Part shown: one piece after another, positions 12,404-13,500 of the stretch | How the letters are laid out: each line of letters opens with the position of its first letter | Position numbering within the stretch: position 1 is the first letter of the stretch | Assembly (NCBI GenBank): GCA_036555665.1 | Contig: DATBKW010000286.1 | Location: forward strand, 1-13,500 | Source of the DNA: JAOPZW01 sp036555665 | GTDB taxonomy: Bacteria; Actinomycetota; Thermoleophilia; Solirubrobacterales; Solirubrobacteraceae | Length of the DNA stretch: 13,500 bases | Direction of reading: 5' to 3' | Translations under genes and position numbers: made by a program | The notes under the pieces: generated by a model | Seen by the model: only the letters and a program-made list of their open reading frames with translations | Databases searched by the model: none | What the model was told of the DNA's origin: nothing

Positions 12404-13220
12404 GGCGGCTGCCCTCGCCGTCGGGCTCGCGCTGGCGCTTCCGGGCGCCGCGCTCGCCGACGACGCCGGCAGCGTGACCGCCTCCGGCGGGGCGGTGCAG
12501 GCCACGCTGAGCTGGCAGGCGGCGGACATCGGGGTCAAGGACCCGCGCCTGGTCGTCGCGCGGGCGGGCGCGCCGCTCTACGACGGCTCGCCGGTCGGCG
12601 ACGACCGCTGCTCGATCGGCTGCATCTTCGCCGTCGGCGGTGCCGTGACGCCGCTGAAGGTCGTCGACCTCGACGGCGACGGCGAGCCCGAGGTCGTCGT
12701 CGACGCGTTCACCGGCGGCGCGCACTGCTGCTCGCTGGCCGAGATCTTCCGCTTCACCGGCTCCGCGTATGCCCGGCTGGAGGCCGACTGGGGGAGCAAC
12801 GACTACACGTTGAGGGACCTCGACGGCGACGGGCGCCCGGAGCTGCGCGGCTACGACTTCGCCTTCGAGGACGCGTTCACCTCGCACGCGGCGTCGTTCG
12901 AGCCGCCGCTGGTGCTCGCCCTCGACCCCGCGGCGCGGGGTGGTTTCCGCGACGTCACGCGCCGGTTCCCGGCGGTCGTGCGCAAGAACGCCGACGAGGC
13001 GCTGCACGTGCTGCGCCGGGCGCGCCGCCAGCACGTGGAGACGCTCGGCATCGTCGCGGCCTACGTCGCGGACCTCTACCTGCTCGGCCGCGGCCGCGAG
13101 GTGCGGCCATATCTGGCGCGTGCGCGCAAGCGCGGCGACCTGCGCAGCATTGCGGGGCGCGCCCCGCGGTCATACGACGCGCGGCTGCTGAAGTTCCTGC
13201 ACAAGCAGGGCTATCGCTGA
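12381..13220 (+). CDS. Secreted protein with two DLDGDG (FG-GAP/EF-hand-like) repeats
   Basis: A 279-aa predicted exported protein of unknown function. The N-terminus MRARRRRRAA, a hydrophobic core (residues 9-23) and ALA before DD suggest a signal peptide cleaved after about residue 26. The mature part contains two calcium-binding-loop-like repeats, DLDGDGEPE (96-104) and DLDGDGRPE (146-154), in the pattern of FG-GAP/VCBS beta-propeller blades. Four cysteines (77, 81, 116, 117) cluster around the first repeat, with an unusual adjacent pair in GGAHCCS. The last 80 residues are basic and helical. The ATG at 12381 lies inside the 3' end of topB and follows GAGGGGG at about 12371-12377, so translational coupling to topB is likely. 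The frame is open further upstream, but that part is topB antisense-frame sequence. A hairpin follows the stop. Confidence 0.82.
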   Translation: MRARRRRRAAALAVGLALALPGAALADDAGSVTASGGAVQATLSWQAADIGVKDPRLVVARAGAPLYDGSPVGDDRCSIGCIFAVGGAVTPLKVVDLDGDGEPEVVVDAFTGGAHCCSLAEIFRFTGSAYARLEADWGSNDYTLRDLDGDGRPELRGYDFAFEDAFTSHAASFEPPLVLALDPAARGGFRDVTRRFPAVVRKNADEALHVLRRARRQHVETLGIVAAYVADLYLLGRGREVRPYLARARKRGDLRSIAGRAPRSYDARLLKFLHKQGYR

Positions 13221-13229
13221 TCCGCCCAA

Positions 13230-13250
13230 CACGATCGCAACGCGGTCGTG
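13230..13250 (+). terminator. Hairpin after the secreted-protein gene
   Basis: CACGATCG (13230-13237) pairs with CGGTCGTG (13243-13250) with one G-T pair; an extra C-G closes a 3-nt loop. It starts 9 nt after the TGA stop at 13218-13220 and lacks a T-run. A U-less terminator is the most likely reading. Confidence 0.45.
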
Positions 13251-13286
13251 AGGGCCCGATGACCGCCGGCGTGAAAGGTCGGGGTC

Positions 13287-13478
13287 ATGAACGAGCCCAT
13301 TCCCTTCCCGGCCGACAACGGCATGGAGGCTGACATCGCGGTGCGCAAGGCCGACCGCGAGGCCGCCTCGCACGCCGACGACCTGGCCGACCGCCTCGTC
13401 GACATCGACATTCATCAGCGCGAGGCCCGCTACCTCCTGGAGCGCGCCGGGCTGCTGGCGAGACGAAACCGGCCCTAA
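13287..13478 (+). CDS. Small hypothetical protein, 63 aa
   Basis: Function not recognised. The product starts MNEPIPFPADNGMEADIAV and is a highly charged, mostly helical small soluble protein (RKADREAASHADDLADRLVDIDI, then REARYLLERAGLLARR), with no Cys, signal peptide or membrane segment. The start at ATG 13287 is preceded by AAGGTCGGGG (about 13276-13285), a plausible though close ribosome binding site; ATG 13323 is an alternative. It is followed by TAA and only 22 bases before the window ends. The coding call rests on the ribosome binding site, clean start and codon bias, and is moderate given its length. Confidence 0.55.
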   Translation: MNEPIPFPADNGMEADIAVRKADREAASHADDLADRLVDIDIHQREARYLLERAGLLARRNRP

Positions 13479-13500
13479 CCGGGCGCGCCTCCGTACAGCT

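Noticed and set aside
6617..12538. Reverse-strand open frame of 1973 codons spanning the lipoprotein, PBP, protease and topB genes
   Set aside because: It is antisense or out of frame to four well-supported genes, its translation is an Arg/Ala/Gly-rich shadow with no domain, and long stop-free antisense frames are expected at this G+C.
1..13500. CRISPR arrays, tRNA or rRNA genes, insertion sequences, prophage genes
   Set aside because: No regularly spaced repeats, no cloverleaf-like or rRNA-like segment, and no transposase or phage protein frames were recognised by eye.

Overview
The window is a gene-dense chromosomal segment with very high G+C and G/C-dominated third codon positions. Starts are mixed (ATG, GTG, probably TTG). 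The gene content (actinobacterial ThrC and ThrB, a MarP-like membrane serine protease, a PbpLipo-like class B PBP with an NTF2-like domain, many leaderless-looking starts) points to Actinobacteria. From memory of similar small hypothetical proteins I would place it near Solirubrobacterales/Thermoleophilia; that lineage call is inference. I see no rRNA, tRNA, CRISPR array, insertion sequence, phage gene or integrase.

Layout. (1) 1-4079 holds the last two threonine-biosynthesis genes, thrC (cut by the left edge) and thrB. They are separated by a one-gene ArsR-SRPBCC regulator with a perfect palindrome in its promoter, an uncharacterised 142-aa protein, and a reverse-strand FMN TIM-barrel enzyme of the nitronate monooxygenase/FabK superfamily that lacks the usual catalytic His. 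(2) 4085-5569, reverse strand, carries an orphan ParA/Soj ATPase and a zinc-ribbon plus FHA-domain protein with two hairpins after its stop. (3) 5570-5807 is the one sizeable intergenic region, relatively A/T-rich, with a terminator-like hairpin and T-run. (4) 5808-7192, forward, carries a small zinc-ribbon protein, an SRPBCC protein and a lipoprotein. (5) 7189-10138 is a divergent cell-envelope pair: a class B penicillin-binding protein (reverse) and a MarP-like protease (forward), sharing a promoter gap of about 34 bp. (6) 10175-13220 holds a TopB-type type IA topoisomerase overlapping a secreted protein with two DLDGDG repeats. (7) 13287-13478 is a small hypothetical gene.

How it fits together. 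ThrB and ThrC perform the last two steps of threonine synthesis. The PBP, MarP-like protease, lipoprotein and secreted repeat protein suggest an envelope neighbourhood. ParA and the FHA protein could act in cell organisation or signalling but lack the usual partners nearby. A recurring feature is a TANNNT hexamer whose first base lies 13-17 nt before the start codon on both strands, implying leaderless or nearly leaderless mRNAs for much of the window. Three convergent gene pairs end within 6 bp of each other or overlap.

Nothing here is a clear-cut new defence or mobile system. The items most worth following are the ArsR-SRPBCC fusion with its operator, the His-less flavoenzyme, the 16-bp inverted repeat after the regulator gene, and the hairpin in the 5.6-kb intergenic region.
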